A stretch of 64,000 nucleotides of DNA from Leishmania martiniquensis (lineage: Eukaryota; Euglenozoa; Kinetoplastea; Trypanosomatida; Trypanosomatidae): NCBI RefSeq assembly GCF_017916325.1, contig NC_090171.1, forward strand, positions 1,911,501-1,975,500. Reading direction: 5' to 3'. Below, in pieces: positions 28,347-38,991 of this stretch (within the stretch, counting starts at the first letter, position 1; each line of letters starts with the position of its first letter). The translations under genes were made by a program, and so were the position numbers. The notes under the pieces were generated by a model, which saw nothing but the letters and a program-made list of their open reading frames with translations, did no database searches and was not told where the DNA came from.

Positions 28347-30479
28347 TCACACGTCCCTCGCACTCTTTTCGCCCCCGACCACCTCGAGCAGATCATCTAA
28401 TTTGCTCTCCAGCCCTAGCACCGAGGAGGAGAGGTGGTTCAAGATGGTGCCCGTCTCTGTCTGAAAAGTGGTCTGCGCGGGGATCGAGAGCGCTACGAGC
28501 TGCTTGAGCTCCTCCACGCTGTGGCGGAGTTCCTCTTGGCCTGCTCGCAGAATCTGCACTGCCTCCCGCAACTCCGCATCATTGGCGAACCTGCCCGATG
28601 GGGAAGATACGGAAAAGGAGCTCTCGGCGTGTTTTTGAGTAAACTGGGTAGCACTTGAAGTGCTTGCCTCTCGAGTCCCAGAGCCAGTCTTGCTGGACAC
28701 TCCGGCCGACGGCGAAAGCTGCGGCGCTAGCGTGAACAGCTCACGTGGAACTGGCAAGTGATTGTAAAGGTACCATGCCCGCTTCATTGCGTACTCGGCA
28801 CGCGCTGGCTGGTGGTTGCAGCGCGTCATTAAGTTGCGTGTTGTGATGCTAGCCCGGTACGTCCGCGGGATCGACTGGACGTTCGGGTCGCGCAAAAAGC
28901 GGCGGTTCACCACCTCGCCCACAACCTCCGGCGCCAGCACGTCCTCGGCCTTGTCCGAGACGCCGTGGGGGTAGTAGTAGTAGCCCTCGCCAGAGAAGAC
29001 GAGCAGCGACCGTGGCTCCAATATCACACTCTGCAGCGGTACTCGCTTCCCAATATCGCCTTCCTTGAACTTGAAAGTGTCGTTGTAGTGGTCCATGGGG
29101 TGGCTTTCGTACAGTGGCTGCTTCGGGTAGAAGCTCATGAGGCACGAAGAAGCTAAGGAAACGACAGTCACCAACGGCACATAGATAGGGCCGTCGCAGT
29201 GAGGCCCGATGCCTTCACCCTGCTGGTATTCATGGATGCGCACGCTGTTTGGGAAGGTAGTTGGCGTGAAGAGGCCGTCGTAGACCTGCATGTCGGTGAA
29301 CTCCTGCACCCATGGCGGCATATTCGCGTCGCTCACAAAACTTTTTTGGCATTTCTCGCACATAGTGCAGCCCCACTCCTGGCATGTGCGCTTGGTAAGC
29401 TTCGACTTCAGCTCTTGTGGGGTACTCTGAATAAGCGCGAGCATCTGCGCCTCCTCGTCGACCGAGATGTAGTTGGGAATGTAGTAGATACCTGGAATGT
29501 TGCCCACCGCGTATTGGGTGAGGTCCAGGTGAAGCAGAGGAGGTTTGCCAGCAGAGCCAGAGAGATGGTGCGCTGCCTCCGACTCCAGGCGCGTCTCGGC
29601 ACGTCGTACGTGCGACTCTACTCTTAGACGTTCGGGGAAGACCTGCGCAAACACGTTTTGCAGCTGCGCGTTGGGGACGAACGGCTTTGTGGCGGCTGAG
29701 GGATCCCACGGGGTGAGCTTCGCCGCGTTGAACTGGCCGCTTGCCGTTTCGCACGGCCCGCCGATCGTGCCTCTCTTGTCACGGTTTCCTAGCGGGGAAG
29801 CGGCAGAGCTGTCGTCGGTTGCCCCACCCTTGTCACTCGGCTGAGTAGGACGCGGCGCGAGGCTGTCTTTGTGGCGATGGTATCGGCGCCATATTCCAAC
29901 GAGAGAGAAGGTCGTGTAGTCCGACGACTTCGCCGTCACCCTCTTTACCATTCCGGTAATGTCGAATGTGAGGCCATACTGCGGTGCCACTGTGTCCGTA
30001 GGCTGGTAGCTGTAGCTTTCCAGCTGGCAGGTAAAGGCAGTGCCGGTGGCTCCTGCGTCGAGCACTTGCAGCTTGCCGATGCCGTAGCCGAGCCCATTGG
30101 CGGGGCGGTAGTACACAAAGCGATCGTGGTCCACAAAGAGTTCCCCCTGCAGGTCGTCGGTCATGACAAGCCATGGGCCATAGATGTCGCGGACGAAGTC
30201 AACACCAACGGCGCTTTCTGTCACGATGTCGTTAGCCAAATCAGCGGGCTCCATGGTCTCAGAGAATTCGGCGGTGTTAAAGTGAGGCGTGGAATGATGG
30301 AAGCCTTTCGCCTTCATCTCTGCCCCAATACCGGTTGTGGCACCTGCACTCGCGAAGGCGGACAATAACGTGTTTTTGATGGCAAACGGACGCTGCTGTT
30401 GCGGCCACTGCAAGGCGTCCGGCACACATAAACCAGCGGTGCGGCTCCTCAGCCGGTGCACCGCTCGAAAGTATCGCAT
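28347..30479 (-). CDS. ALKBH6-like 2-oxoglutarate/Fe(II) dioxygenase with extra domains
   Basis: A 710-residue protein. Residues 1-20 are Arg-rich and amphipathic, suggesting a mitochondrial targeting peptide. Residues 85-205 form an ordered-looking domain of unknown type. The AlkB-type double-stranded beta-helix at about 330-555 aligns with ALKBH6: I-Y-Y-I-P-N-Y-I-S near the start, iron ligands H427 and D429 in G-P-H-C-D-G-P, H505 in Y-P-H-G-V, and 2-oxoglutarate-binding R542 and R548 in Y-R-A-S-I-T-T-R-N-L. A four-cysteine cluster C366-x4-C371-x2-C374-x2-C377 replaces the corresponding loop of ALKBH6. The last 70 residues form a heptad-like coiled coil. AlkB proteins oxidatively demethylate nucleic acids or proteins; the substrate is unknown. 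ATG 30479 is the first Met of the frame. Confidence 0.83.
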   Translation of the reverse strand: MRYFRAVHRLRSRTAGLCVPDALQWPQQQRPFAIKNTLLSAFASAGATTGIGAEMKAKGFHHSTPHFNTAEFSETMEPADLANDIVTESAVGVDFVRDIYGPWLVMTDDLQGELFVDHDRFVYYRPANGLGYGIGKLQVLDAGATGTAFTCQLESYSYQPTDTVAPQYGLTFDITGMVKRVTAKSSDYTTFSLVGIWRRYHRHKDSLAPRPTQPSDKGGATDDSSAASPLGNRDKRGTIGGPCETASGQFNAAKLTPWDPSAATKPFVPNAQLQNVFAQVFPERLRVESHVRRAETRLESEAAHHLSGSAGKPPLLHLDLTQYAVGNIPGIYYIPNYISVDEEAQMLALIQSTPQELKSKLTKRTCQEWGCTMCEKCQKSFVSDANMPPWVQEFTDMQVYDGLFTPTTFPNSVRIHEYQQGEGIGPHCDGPIYVPLVTVVSLASSCLMSFYPKQPLYESHPMDHYNDTFKFKEGDIGKRVPLQSVILEPRSLLVFSGEGYYYYPHGVSDKAEDVLAPEVVGEVVNRRFLRDPNVQSIPRTYRASITTRNLMTRCNHQPARAEYAMKRAWYLYNHLPVPRELFTLAPQLSPSAGVSSKTGSGTREASTSSATQFTQKHAESSFSVSSPSGRFANDAELREAVQILRAGQEELRHSVEELKQLVALSIPAQTTFQTETGTILNHLSSSVLGLESKLDDLLEVVGGEKSARDV

Positions 30480-31656
30480 TTCCTATGCGTGCGCGCACGA
30501 AGGCCAAACCCGTGTGAGACTCCGGCAAACCACAGTGACAAAAGGGCAGCAAGCGTTTCGCACGCCTCACCTACGGAAGGTCCGCGTCCCGTTGTGATGT
30601 GCAGCCGTGGGCTGAAAAGGGAACACAACTCCTGCCCCCTCGTGACTGCCTACGAAGAACACACAGGGACAAACACGTGCACTCGTTGTGTCTGCGCTGC
30701 GTGCACGATAACCAAGCACAGAAGCACGGAGCGGGGACGGAAAAGAGCGAGTGGAAGCCTTTCCTTCTGCTCGGTTAGACGTGGCCACAATTCGGCTCTA
30801 CGAGTACCGGTTTAGCTTCCACTTCAGGCAATACGCGCACTTTCAGATGAACCGAACCGCAGAGCACACCACAATGCAGGAGGGAAACGCATGCGAGTAG
30901 AGGAGTCAAACACGTGTGGCCCAGTGGAAACGCCAGAGATAGACAGTTGCGGCGATAGCACACCCTGTCAGGAGAGATGATGCTTGCATGCGTAGTACGG
31001 AGACACGAACGAGTAGCAGTAGAGCAAGCGCAAGACGATGGGGTGGGAAGCAGTCCAGAACATGGGAGGCACCAAGTGAAGGAAAACGTCTCGCATGCAG
31101 AGCCACAGCGACGACTTTTTTTTCGTTACTTCAGTCAGCGTGACGACATGCATCACTAGCCCCAAGTCACAGGGGACTTTAACGTGAGGGCCGGGTACCG
31201 CCGCGGAACATTCAGCAGTGATTTCGACCCTCAAGACGAGCGGAGTACGACCAGTGGGCACAAGCACACACACACAAACACCAACAAAAAACAGGTGACC
31301 ACGGGCGAAGATGTGGAAGTAAAAAGGACAAAGGTAAAAAAAAAGAACAGAGGAAGCAAACGTGTGTCAACGCAACTGTTAATTGCACGCGGCTGATAAG
31401 AAGAGCAGCCCATATGGGCTACGGTGCCACGCCGTCGCCGCGACGGCGTCCTTTTCGCAATCATCGCATCGCCACCGCTCAAGAAGCAAGAGTGCGGCAC
31501 ACAAACACACAGACACAGGCACACAGGCATCACCTCACGCCCTGCCAAAAAAATGGACGAAAGAAAACGGTGAAGTGAAGAGCTCACAGGAAGAGAAGGA
31601 CAGAGACAGAGAGAGAAATGAGTGCGTCGGCAGCGGAAAGGCAAAAAGCACTGAGG
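30480..31656. other. Intergenic region ALKBH6-like / START-domain gene
   Basis: No gene seen. The minus strand is pyrimidine-rich, particularly opposite 31320-31360 and 31545-31620. The 3' flank of the START-like gene contains CA-repeat tracts near 31265 and 31500. Confidence 0.6.
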
Positions 31657-34641
31657 CTAAGGAGATGGTGCCGCTTCGATGAAGTCCCACGAACACACCG
31701 CGTCTCGAAAGCGCTGCAGGAGCGAGGCTTGCTCTGCGATGCACCCATGTGGTAACCCATTAGCGTCGAGATGGTGCTGGCGTGATGGTGAAAGACCGAC
31801 GCTCAGGTACTGCGTCACCATGATGCGCTGCGGCGACTGCACAGCAGCATCCTCGGATTTGCTGCCTGCATTTGGCCGCTTTCTGAACAGTTCTAGCGAA
31901 ACAGGAGTGTGACCACTGCACAGACGCTCCAGCGCTCCCAGTGTACTATTTGCGTCGGCATGGTTGGCGTCGCCTTCTAGCTTCGTGGCCACCCACCCGG
32001 AACAAAACACGCGGCCGTCCTCGAAGTGCTCGTCAGCGCTGCGATGCAACGCGCCGACGCACACGTTGATGAAGTTCAGCTGCTCACAGTCACTGCCCAC
32101 ATCTCCGTCGACCCCAACCCGGCTCAGCACCAACGTGGGAGACGACACATTGGCGCCGCAAATCTCGCCGAACGCCTCGAGAAGCGTCAGACGTACCCAA
32201 GGAAAGGTGGCGCTCGCCGCACCATACGCGACCCGCACTGCCGTGAAGTCAGGGGGAGAGGGAAACTCTTCGTAAGCGTGCAAGCCGCTCTCGAGCGCGT
32301 AGCGATGGCGAGCCGGGCTCAACTGCATATAGTTGCGCAGCTTCGTCAAAGAGCACGGGAACACAGTTGCGAGGACCAGCAAAGGGGGTTCACTACTCCC
32401 TCCCTCGGTTCCGAGTCGTTGATTGCCGCCTTTGCCGGCCCACAAGATGGGCCGTGCGAGGACGTCGCCATAGAGCGCCGTCTCCGGGCTCTCGAGTGCG
32501 CGGCTGCCCTCCGCACGGTGCACCTGGTACAAGAAGTATAACAGCGGCATTTTATCGAGTGCCACCATGGCGCTGCTGTTGAGTCGGCACTGCTGCTCTT
32601 CACCGATGCGGCAAAGACGCTTCATGCGTCCCTCCATCCAAATCGCCACACTCGGCAGGAACTCCTCTTTGGGGCTCTTTTTCTGAAATGTGAGATGCCA
32701 GCGGTTTTGACGCATGGGTGGCAGCGGTGCGCCAGCCTCGAAGAGCATGTACTGCGATACGCGGACGGTGTCAGCGCACCGGGGTACGGCCACGGCTGTG
32801 AGGCCAAACAAGCGCACCCTCATGTGCCGATGATAGCCATCGGGGTGCGCGCCACGATAGTAGGAAGTAGTGTTCTCTGCGCCCACCCACACGTACGTCG
32901 CGGCATGAACCCCAGGCGTGTGAAAGCCGTACCGCCCTCCGTCGAGGTGCGTCAACTCAACGTCGCTGCAATGCAGGATCATGTCCCATGGATATCGAAA
33001 GGCATTGCCCGCATCGAACTGATAATGGCGCACCTGGCTCACAGTGTCCAAGCGGCCGTTAGTCGAGAAAAACAGCGAGGCTTCCGTGGCAGCCCTCGCA
33101 GCGGGCACGGCTCCGTGGCCAGATGTGCTCGGCTCACGGCTAGGTGCCAGGCTAGAGGCAACAGAAGGGGTCGAGGTGGAAACCACGCGCACCAACTCCG
33201 GGTCGATCTCTGGGAAGAGTGCCGGATTGCGCGAGACTGCTGCGAACGTGTCGAGACGGCACCTCACCGACGTGCTGACGCGCATGGCGACGCACAGCGG
33301 ATCCTTTGAGCACAGTGGCTCCGGCAGCGAGCGCAGCTCCGCGTACTGCACCTCTCCAGACTCACGGCGCGTCCGCCAGCCGTTGGCTCGTGCAAGCAGG
33401 CTGAGGAGCTCTATCCTCGAATCCGAAATGGCTACGCTGTCAGGCCTTTGCAGTGGCTTAGAGGTGAGGGTGTGAAGATAAGCGGGTGTGCTTTCTTTTC
33501 TCATTGACAGCGGTGAGGCGCTACGTCGTTCTACCTGCGCCAAGTGTGGTCGAGGGGAGGAGCCTGTTGACGCAGGAGGCTCAAGAGACGCTGCGTCCGC
33601 CTCGGCTTTAGGCGACGGAGGTTTCTCGCTGGCTGGCACGCCCATCACTGTGGGCAAAGGAGGCGATTGAGCCGCATCGCAATGGACTTCAGTGGGAGGT
33701 GGGGTTGTAACGCCGTCCTCGCGGGTCGTGTCAGATAGTGCTTTTCGATGACTTGTCACGGAGCAGCTCCGCTTTAGCGCTTCTTCCGCTGGTGACGGCG
33801 GAGCAGAAAGCACGCTTGGACAGCTGACGATACGCGCAGCTGCCGGCGCTGCAGCGGCGGCGGCCTCTGCAAGCGCTGCAATTTTCCTCAGCTTCTTGGT
33901 GTTCTCGTTCACCGCCGTGGCAACCAGCCACTGAGTAAGCTGACCAGCCGGGTCTACGCAGCAGTAGTTGGTGACACGCAACCTGCCCTCGATGGAGGGG
34001 TCCGCAAACGCTACGTAGCCAAAGCAGTAGACGACCCCACGCACAAGCGGCTTTCCGTTTAGCGAAGTCGGCACCGCCGCACAGTCTAACTCTAGAGCAT
34101 TGACGCTGTTCTGCAAGTACAGAGTCTGACTAGGATCCAGAGGACCTTGGAATCCTTGCCATGTCTGACCACACTCGCTCGGGGTCACAGAGCCGATGGA
34201 GGGCTCGCCAGTGCCATCAGCGCTTTCACGACACACACGCTTCAGTTGCTGAGGAGTTGTCAGCACCGACGCACACCACACGCAAAAGTCACGTGGCGCG
34301 ATCAGCCACGGAGATGGCGATACATACGACGTGTACAGCAACGTGGTGCACGCGCGCCGTTCCAGGGTGCGCAGGTCCTTCAGCGTGGGATCGTACTCAC
34401 GAAGAGAAGTTTCATCGTTGAGTACGCGCTGAAAAGAGTCGAGATCGGCGTTCACCACAAATTGCGTGCGATAGCTCTTCAGAGGCAATCCCAGCGCAGG
34501 CATCGGAGGGATCTCGCAAACTGTGTACCCATCGCAACTGGAGAGCTGCTTCCACGAAGCAGGAGATACGGCGACGAGCGCGAGAAGCGATTTCAGCACC
34601 GGCACTGCCGCCACCACGTCCTCATCGGAGGAGGCGAGCAT
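31657..34641 (-). CDS. Large protein with tandem START-like lipid-binding domains
   Basis: A 994-residue protein. The first START-like region (about 25-260) has the P-R-D-F motif after W-L-I-A and a late R-V-T-N-Y-C-C-V-D-P-A-G-Q-L-T-Q-W-L-V strand-helix, as in START domains. A second such region spans about 410-690 (starting G-W-R-T-R-R-E-S-G-E-V-Q-Y) and a weaker third about 745-960. Residues 270-400 are Ala/Ser/Pro-rich linker. START domains bind sterols, phospholipids or ceramide in a hydrophobic pocket and move them between membranes. No transmembrane segment or signal peptide is evident, so a cytosolic role is likely. The frame is open to 34689 but begins there with TTG; ATG 34641 is the first proper start, closely preceded by an ACAG acceptor candidate. 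Confidence 0.75.
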   Translation of the reverse strand: MLASSDEDVVAAVPVLKSLLALVAVSPASWKQLSSCDGYTVCEIPPMPALGLPLKSYRTQFVVNADLDSFQRVLNDETSLREYDPTLKDLRTLERRACTTLLYTSYVSPSPWLIAPRDFCVWCASVLTTPQQLKRVCRESADGTGEPSIGSVTPSECGQTWQGFQGPLDPSQTLYLQNSVNALELDCAAVPTSLNGKPLVRGVVYCFGYVAFADPSIEGRLRVTNYCCVDPAGQLTQWLVATAVNENTKKLRKIAALAEAAAAAAPAAARIVSCPSVLSAPPSPAEEALKRSCSVTSHRKALSDTTREDGVTTPPPTEVHCDAAQSPPLPTVMGVPASEKPPSPKAEADAASLEPPASTGSSPRPHLAQVERRSASPLSMRKESTPAYLHTLTSKPLQRPDSVAISDSRIELLSLLARANGWRTRRESGEVQYAELRSLPEPLCSKDPLCVAMRVSTSVRCRLDTFAAVSRNPALFPEIDPELVRVVSTSTPSVASSLAPSREPSTSGHGAVPAARAATEASLFFSTNGRLDTVSQVRHYQFDAGNAFRYPWDMILHCSDVELTHLDGGRYGFHTPGVHAATYVWVGAENTTSYYRGAHPDGYHRHMRVRLFGLTAVAVPRCADTVRVSQYMLFEAGAPLPPMRQNRWHLTFQKKSPKEEFLPSVAIWMEGRMKRLCRIGEEQQCRLNSSAMVALDKMPLLYFLYQVHRAEGSRALESPETALYGDVLARPILWAGKGGNQRLGTEGGSSEPPLLVLATVFPCSLTKLRNYMQLSPARHRYALESGLHAYEEFPSPPDFTAVRVAYGAASATFPWVRLTLLEAFGEICGANVSSPTLVLSRVGVDGDVGSDCEQLNFINVCVGALHRSADEHFEDGRVFCSGWVATKLEGDANHADANSTLGALERLCSGHTPVSLELFRKRPNAGSKSEDAAVQSPQRIMVTQYLSVGLSPSRQHHLDANGLPHGCIAEQASLLQRFRDAVCSWDFIEAAPSP

Positions 34642-37014
34642 TTCGGAGATCCGTCGAGCCCTGTTGTGCGGTCTCTTTTGCAACTTCAAGGAGCCGTAAT
34701 CCTTCCCGGCATTGATGGAAGAAAAGGACGGAGCGAGCGCTCACGTGTGATTGTGTGTGTCTGTGTGATGAGGGGGTGCGTGGTGTTGGCCCGTCGAACA
34801 AGCAAATCGAAAAAAAAAGCGTGCCACCCTCGATCAGTGCTCGATGCCCTTCACGTACACGCGTGCGTTCCTGCAGAGAGGGGAAGCTGTAGAGAAAGGG
34901 AAGAGGGTCAGGGAAGAGTATGCTGCTGCATTAATGGCACGTGCGTGATGCTACATCTACCGGGAGGAGGGAGGGAGGAAGGGGAGGGCTCGGCCCTCAC
35001 GTGTGTATCCCAGAATCTGTTTGAAAAAAAAAAGTGAGGGGCCCCCAAAATTCCAGCGCGAAAGGAGAGGAAGCCGTTGCGGAGGAAAAGGGGGGCGAGA
35101 AGACGTGTACAGAGATGATGCAGAAGAGAAATGCTGTGGGGTGCACACTGACCGAATCACTGCTTCACGTCTCAAGGCAGCGCTGTCAGGTATATACAGA
35201 CACATACAGGTGAACGCACGGCACAGATTTTCGCGCGCATTCGAGGGAATTCTTGAGGAAGCCCGCGGTCTCTTGAGCAGCAGCGAGGCAGGGCCAGTTG
35301 CCACTTCGCAGAGGAAACTGAAGTACGCGCGCCACCCACTACACGCACGCAACTCAGCTGAATCAAGCCGCCATCGCCTGTTCCCTTCCACTATCGGTCC
35401 GAAAGAAGGAATCACGCAGCCGCGGCTATGGTCGAAGGCCTAGTAGACAGCACAGGTTGCCAGCAGCTTCCATAGAGAGCCGGATAAATCAGTAGGGGTG
35501 CACACCGCGGCCAACATCTCGACAGTTCATCCAAACACCTCGGTATGTTGACGAGTATTCAGAGGCGGACCTCGGCAGCGCGGTCACAGCATCTCAGTGG
35601 CTCGGAAAGAATTACAGCAAGTGCCCCATCCACGAATATGAGGACGCAGACAAGGGTGCAGCCGTACCTTTTAGTGGCGCCCCCCGCAGGCGGTGTTGGA
35701 GGTGTGGTGAGAGGGAGCAGAATGCTTCGGGGTCGGCTGTGCAAGTAGCTCATGCGCAGCCCCGCGAGGCACCTGCAGCCCTGATTGCTGGGGAGGAGCC
35801 TCACCCGCGGCCGACGCTGCAGGTGCAGGCGTGGCACTCTCTCACGCACCGCAGGCTGTCGGTGGGGCAAGTTGATCTCATTGAGCGAAAGCGTCAGAAC
35901 GTGTGTGCATGCGCATGCGCGAATACCTCATCACATACCCACAAAAGGCGAAGGCACGGGAGCTCTCACACTGACCATCGATGTGGGCATCCTGAACCAT
36001 TGCCGAGGGACGCGCCAGGCGACGTTGGGGGCGAGTCAGCTGAGTTCGAGTGAGCGGCCGTGCTGAGACGACCGAGTGGCGCACATTACTACGAAGGTGT
36101 GTCCATACAGCCGCTTCGCTTCACTAGGCGAGGCGGGTCACCGTGACTGGCTCGAGGGTCAAGAAGCTGAGCTCATGCTCTTCAACAGAGCAGAAACAAC
36201 GGAGGAAAGGGGCGGGGGGGCTGTCGTGCATAGGGTTGCGGTCCTGTGTCCTTCTCCTCTGCAGTAGAGGAGTCGCCTGTAGTGGGAGAGGGAAGGAGAA
36301 GTGAGGATGAGAGGGGTACAGACTACATGCGGCTACGAAGAGGCTTCATCCGCGAGGGACGGCGGCAGTCCCACGCCTCCTACGCGCATGATGAGCGTGT
36401 CCTCCTCTCCCTCTCTGTGCTTTGGTAGGCGTGTGCGGGGCGCGTTGGCGATCGGACAAGAAGGGTGGAGAGAGGAGAGCAACGGTTATAAAGGGAGGGT
36501 GGCCGGTACGGCAATGCAAAAAAGGTTCAGAGCGAGCACGCACGTGAGAGTACGAAGGCGAGGCAGAAATCAGCGCAGGTGTGCGTATCCGCCGCCTCTA
36601 ATGCATATCAGACAACCGGATGAGCTTGGCGAGGGACACTATTCAGATGCCTGGCAGATGCGGTCTGTTTCACTCCTCTGATATGAAGGCGCACCACTTG
36701 CCTGTGAAGCAGCGTCGCACCCGCAGATGGGGAAAGTTTGTGTGTGTGTGTGTATCTGGTTGGGGGTGGGGAGTTCTCTGTGTACTGAGACTGACACCTG
36801 GAAGGCCCGACGAACAGACCTCTTTGCATTCATTCCTATTCTTCGTTTTTTTTCTGCCATACGGGCTTGCCTCAGGTGAGATGTGAAGAGTGGCAGCCGC
36901 ACACGCCTCTCCTCCACTGGGCCTCCTGCTGCTTTCCTTGTTCATACAAAGTGGCTGCCTCCCGCGCAGACACACGCGTGTGCGTGAGGGAGACCTTTCA
37001 GTGGTGGTTCCAGG
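34642..37014. other. Intergenic region START-like / J-domain gene (2.4 kb)
   Basis: No gene recognised. The minus strand is pyrimidine-rich opposite 34960-35110 and 36180-36490. A more balanced, GC-rich stretch (35540-36070) has open frames on the plus strand but no recognisable protein and may be an old repeat. A GT microsatellite lies near 36738. Confidence 0.55.
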
Positions 37015-38091
37015 TCATGCCGCTTTTTTTTCGAAGGATTTCGATTGCAAGCGTTTGTAGTTCTCGTAGGAGCGGCCCATCTTGGAGGCAGCCCGCTGCC
37101 GAGCACTGTCTGGCGTTGCGACTCTCCTACTAGCCGTCCGCGCGGCACAGGGCGTCTCGCGTAAGAGGCCATCCAGCCTCCCCTGCTCCTCAAGGGTCAT
37201 TTGCGCATGGTGACGTGGTGCCCGCCACTCCGGATACGACGGCTCCCACTCTCGCTTTCGCATGGGGCTAGTGCAGGCGGCAGCTGCCGCCGTGTCATGC
37301 GTATCCTCGAAGGGAGAACGGCGAAGCGCACGGCGGGTAGCCGGCTCGCTGATTGGCGTCGAGGTGGTGTGCTTCAAAGAGTCCCAGGAGGCCCCACCAT
37401 TCGACGAAGCCTCGCTCGGCTTGCGCCTTTCATGACGGAGGACGTATTGCACTCGCAACTTGAACTGCGCATTCTGAAGCCGCCGCTCAAGAAACGTCGC
37501 TGGCTTGCCCAGCGTCCTCGCGACCTGTCGCACCGTCGCACCTCCGCGGATCATGCGGTAGATTGTGAGGTCCTCTTCGAAAGTGAAGAACTTGCTGTGA
37601 CTGAACGGGTGGTTCGCAGGGTTCTTCATCTCCTCCTCGGTGATTGTGTCTGTGCTGTTCATAATGGCTTGCCAGTCCAGCGACGTCTTCATCGACCAGG
37701 AGAAGTCATCGCCGCTTGCGAAGTCGTCTGGCAAGCGGCGCCGGCGCGTCCCAGCTTTCCGAGCAAAGCGCGTCCGCGACCCCGCCTCGTTTCCTTGCTG
37801 CCTGACGGCGCCCTCTGTTGGAGTCGCCGCGGAGCTCTGGGCGCCTTGCAGAATGCCGCTGGACTGAATCAGTTCATAGGCCGTGTTGATCACCTTCATG
37901 CGATTGTCATCGCCGCTGCTCAGATCAGGGTGGTGCAGCCTTGCCATTTCGCGGTATTGCCGCCGCACATCGTCCACTCCAGGCCGACTGGCTGCCGGTG
38001 AGCTTGGATTATACGTCAGTCCCAACACCTTGAACGCCGCGACAATGTCCTCAAGGGCAGGGGCATAGCGGCAAATTGTGCGGGAGAACAT
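37015..38091 (-). CDS. J-domain protein with a Myb/SANT-like segment
   Basis: A 358-residue protein. The N-terminus (M-F-S-R-T-I-C-R-Y-A) resembles a mitochondrial presequence. The J domain (about 14-80) has the H54-P55-D56 motif that stimulates Hsp70 ATPase. Residues 168-215 contain F-T-F-E-E-D-L-T-I-Y and a T-V-R-Q-V-A-R-T-L-G-K repeat, which looks like a Myb/SANT helix-turn-helix. The remainder is basic and low complexity, ending K-K-A-A. No zinc-finger or C-terminal DnaJ client domain is present, so this is a class III (type C) J protein. An Hsp70 co-chaperone with a specialised target is inferred. The frame is open 97 codons upstream, but that part is UTR-like; ATG 38091 is the first Met that precedes the J domain closely. 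Confidence 0.8.
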   Translation of the reverse strand: MFSRTICRYAPALEDIVAAFKVLGLTYNPSSPAASRPGVDDVRRQYREMARLHHPDLSSGDDNRMKVINTAYELIQSSGILQGAQSSAATPTEGAVRQQGNEAGSRTRFARKAGTRRRRLPDDFASGDDFSWSMKTSLDWQAIMNSTDTITEEEMKNPANHPFSHSKFFTFEEDLTIYRMIRGGATVRQVARTLGKPATFLERRLQNAQFKLRVQYVLRHERRKPSEASSNGGASWDSLKHTTSTPISEPATRRALRRSPFEDTHDTAAAAACTSPMRKREWEPSYPEWRAPRHHAQMTLEEQGRLDGLLRETPCAARTASRRVATPDSARQRAASKMGRSYENYKRLQSKSFEKKAA

Positions 38092-38958
38092 TACACAGCA
38101 CGCACGGGTGGGGGAGGTGATTAACCTCGGTCTGAAGGGCAGACGTGAATCCACCTTGAATTTAAGGAAAGAAAAAATGGCCAGTGCGCTGTAATGCTGT
38201 TGGAGGTAAACGCATACACACGTGCAGATATGTAAGAGGAAAAAAAACACAGAAGCGGAGATGAGAGCCGCCCAAATCGCGGAATTCGCCCGCCTCTCTT
38301 TGGTGAAGCAGAGCCGTGGCTGGTGGACTTGTGCAGCGAGCAGCGAGCAGACTCCGAGCACCAGTTGACTTGAGAGTTGCACAATTACACAGAGAGAGAA
38401 AGAGAGAGAAGACGATACAGTTTGTGTGTGTAGGGGTAGCGAGAGAGTCTACAAGCAGCAACACGCTGCGCGCTCTTTTTCTCTCTGGTCACAGCAGGGA
38501 GCCCCGTTGGAAGAAAGGGTCGGGGGGAGGGGGGCACGCCAACGGCACTTCAACGTCAGTGTTTACCGAGAGAGCGCGAGACACAGCGAGTGGTCATTCC
38601 CTCTCGCCTCCATTTTTACAAACCTCACAACTGCTTGTTTCGAATGTATCTTTTTCGCTCATGGGGAGGGAGGAGGGAGGAAGAGATTGCCTTGGCCAGC
38701 GCAAGGCACGTGTGGCGCAAGATAACGCCAGGAATTATTTGCTACGGTGCACCAGGAATATTCACTACGTCTCAAACCTCGACCTTCCCAGTTGCACTGT
38801 CCCATGCGATTGCGAGAGTGACGCAGCCCACCTCGACCCTCTAAAAATGGGCGTTCGTGGTATGTGTCTTCGCCACTGGTGCTTTCCCTTCACGTTTTTC
38901 GTTGCCTGAGGGAAAGCCCCCGCCTAAGCGCGAATGAGAGGGACGGTCGGACCAGGAT

Positions 38959-38991
38959 GGGGGAGGGGAGGGGAGGGGAGGGGAGGGGAGA
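38959..38991 (+). repeat. GGGGA tandem tract, G-quadruplex-prone
   Basis: Six consecutive GGGG or longer runs are separated by single A bases on the plus strand. This satisfies the simple G4 pattern; the minus (transcribed RNA-sense) strand carries the C-rich complement. Confidence 0.8.
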
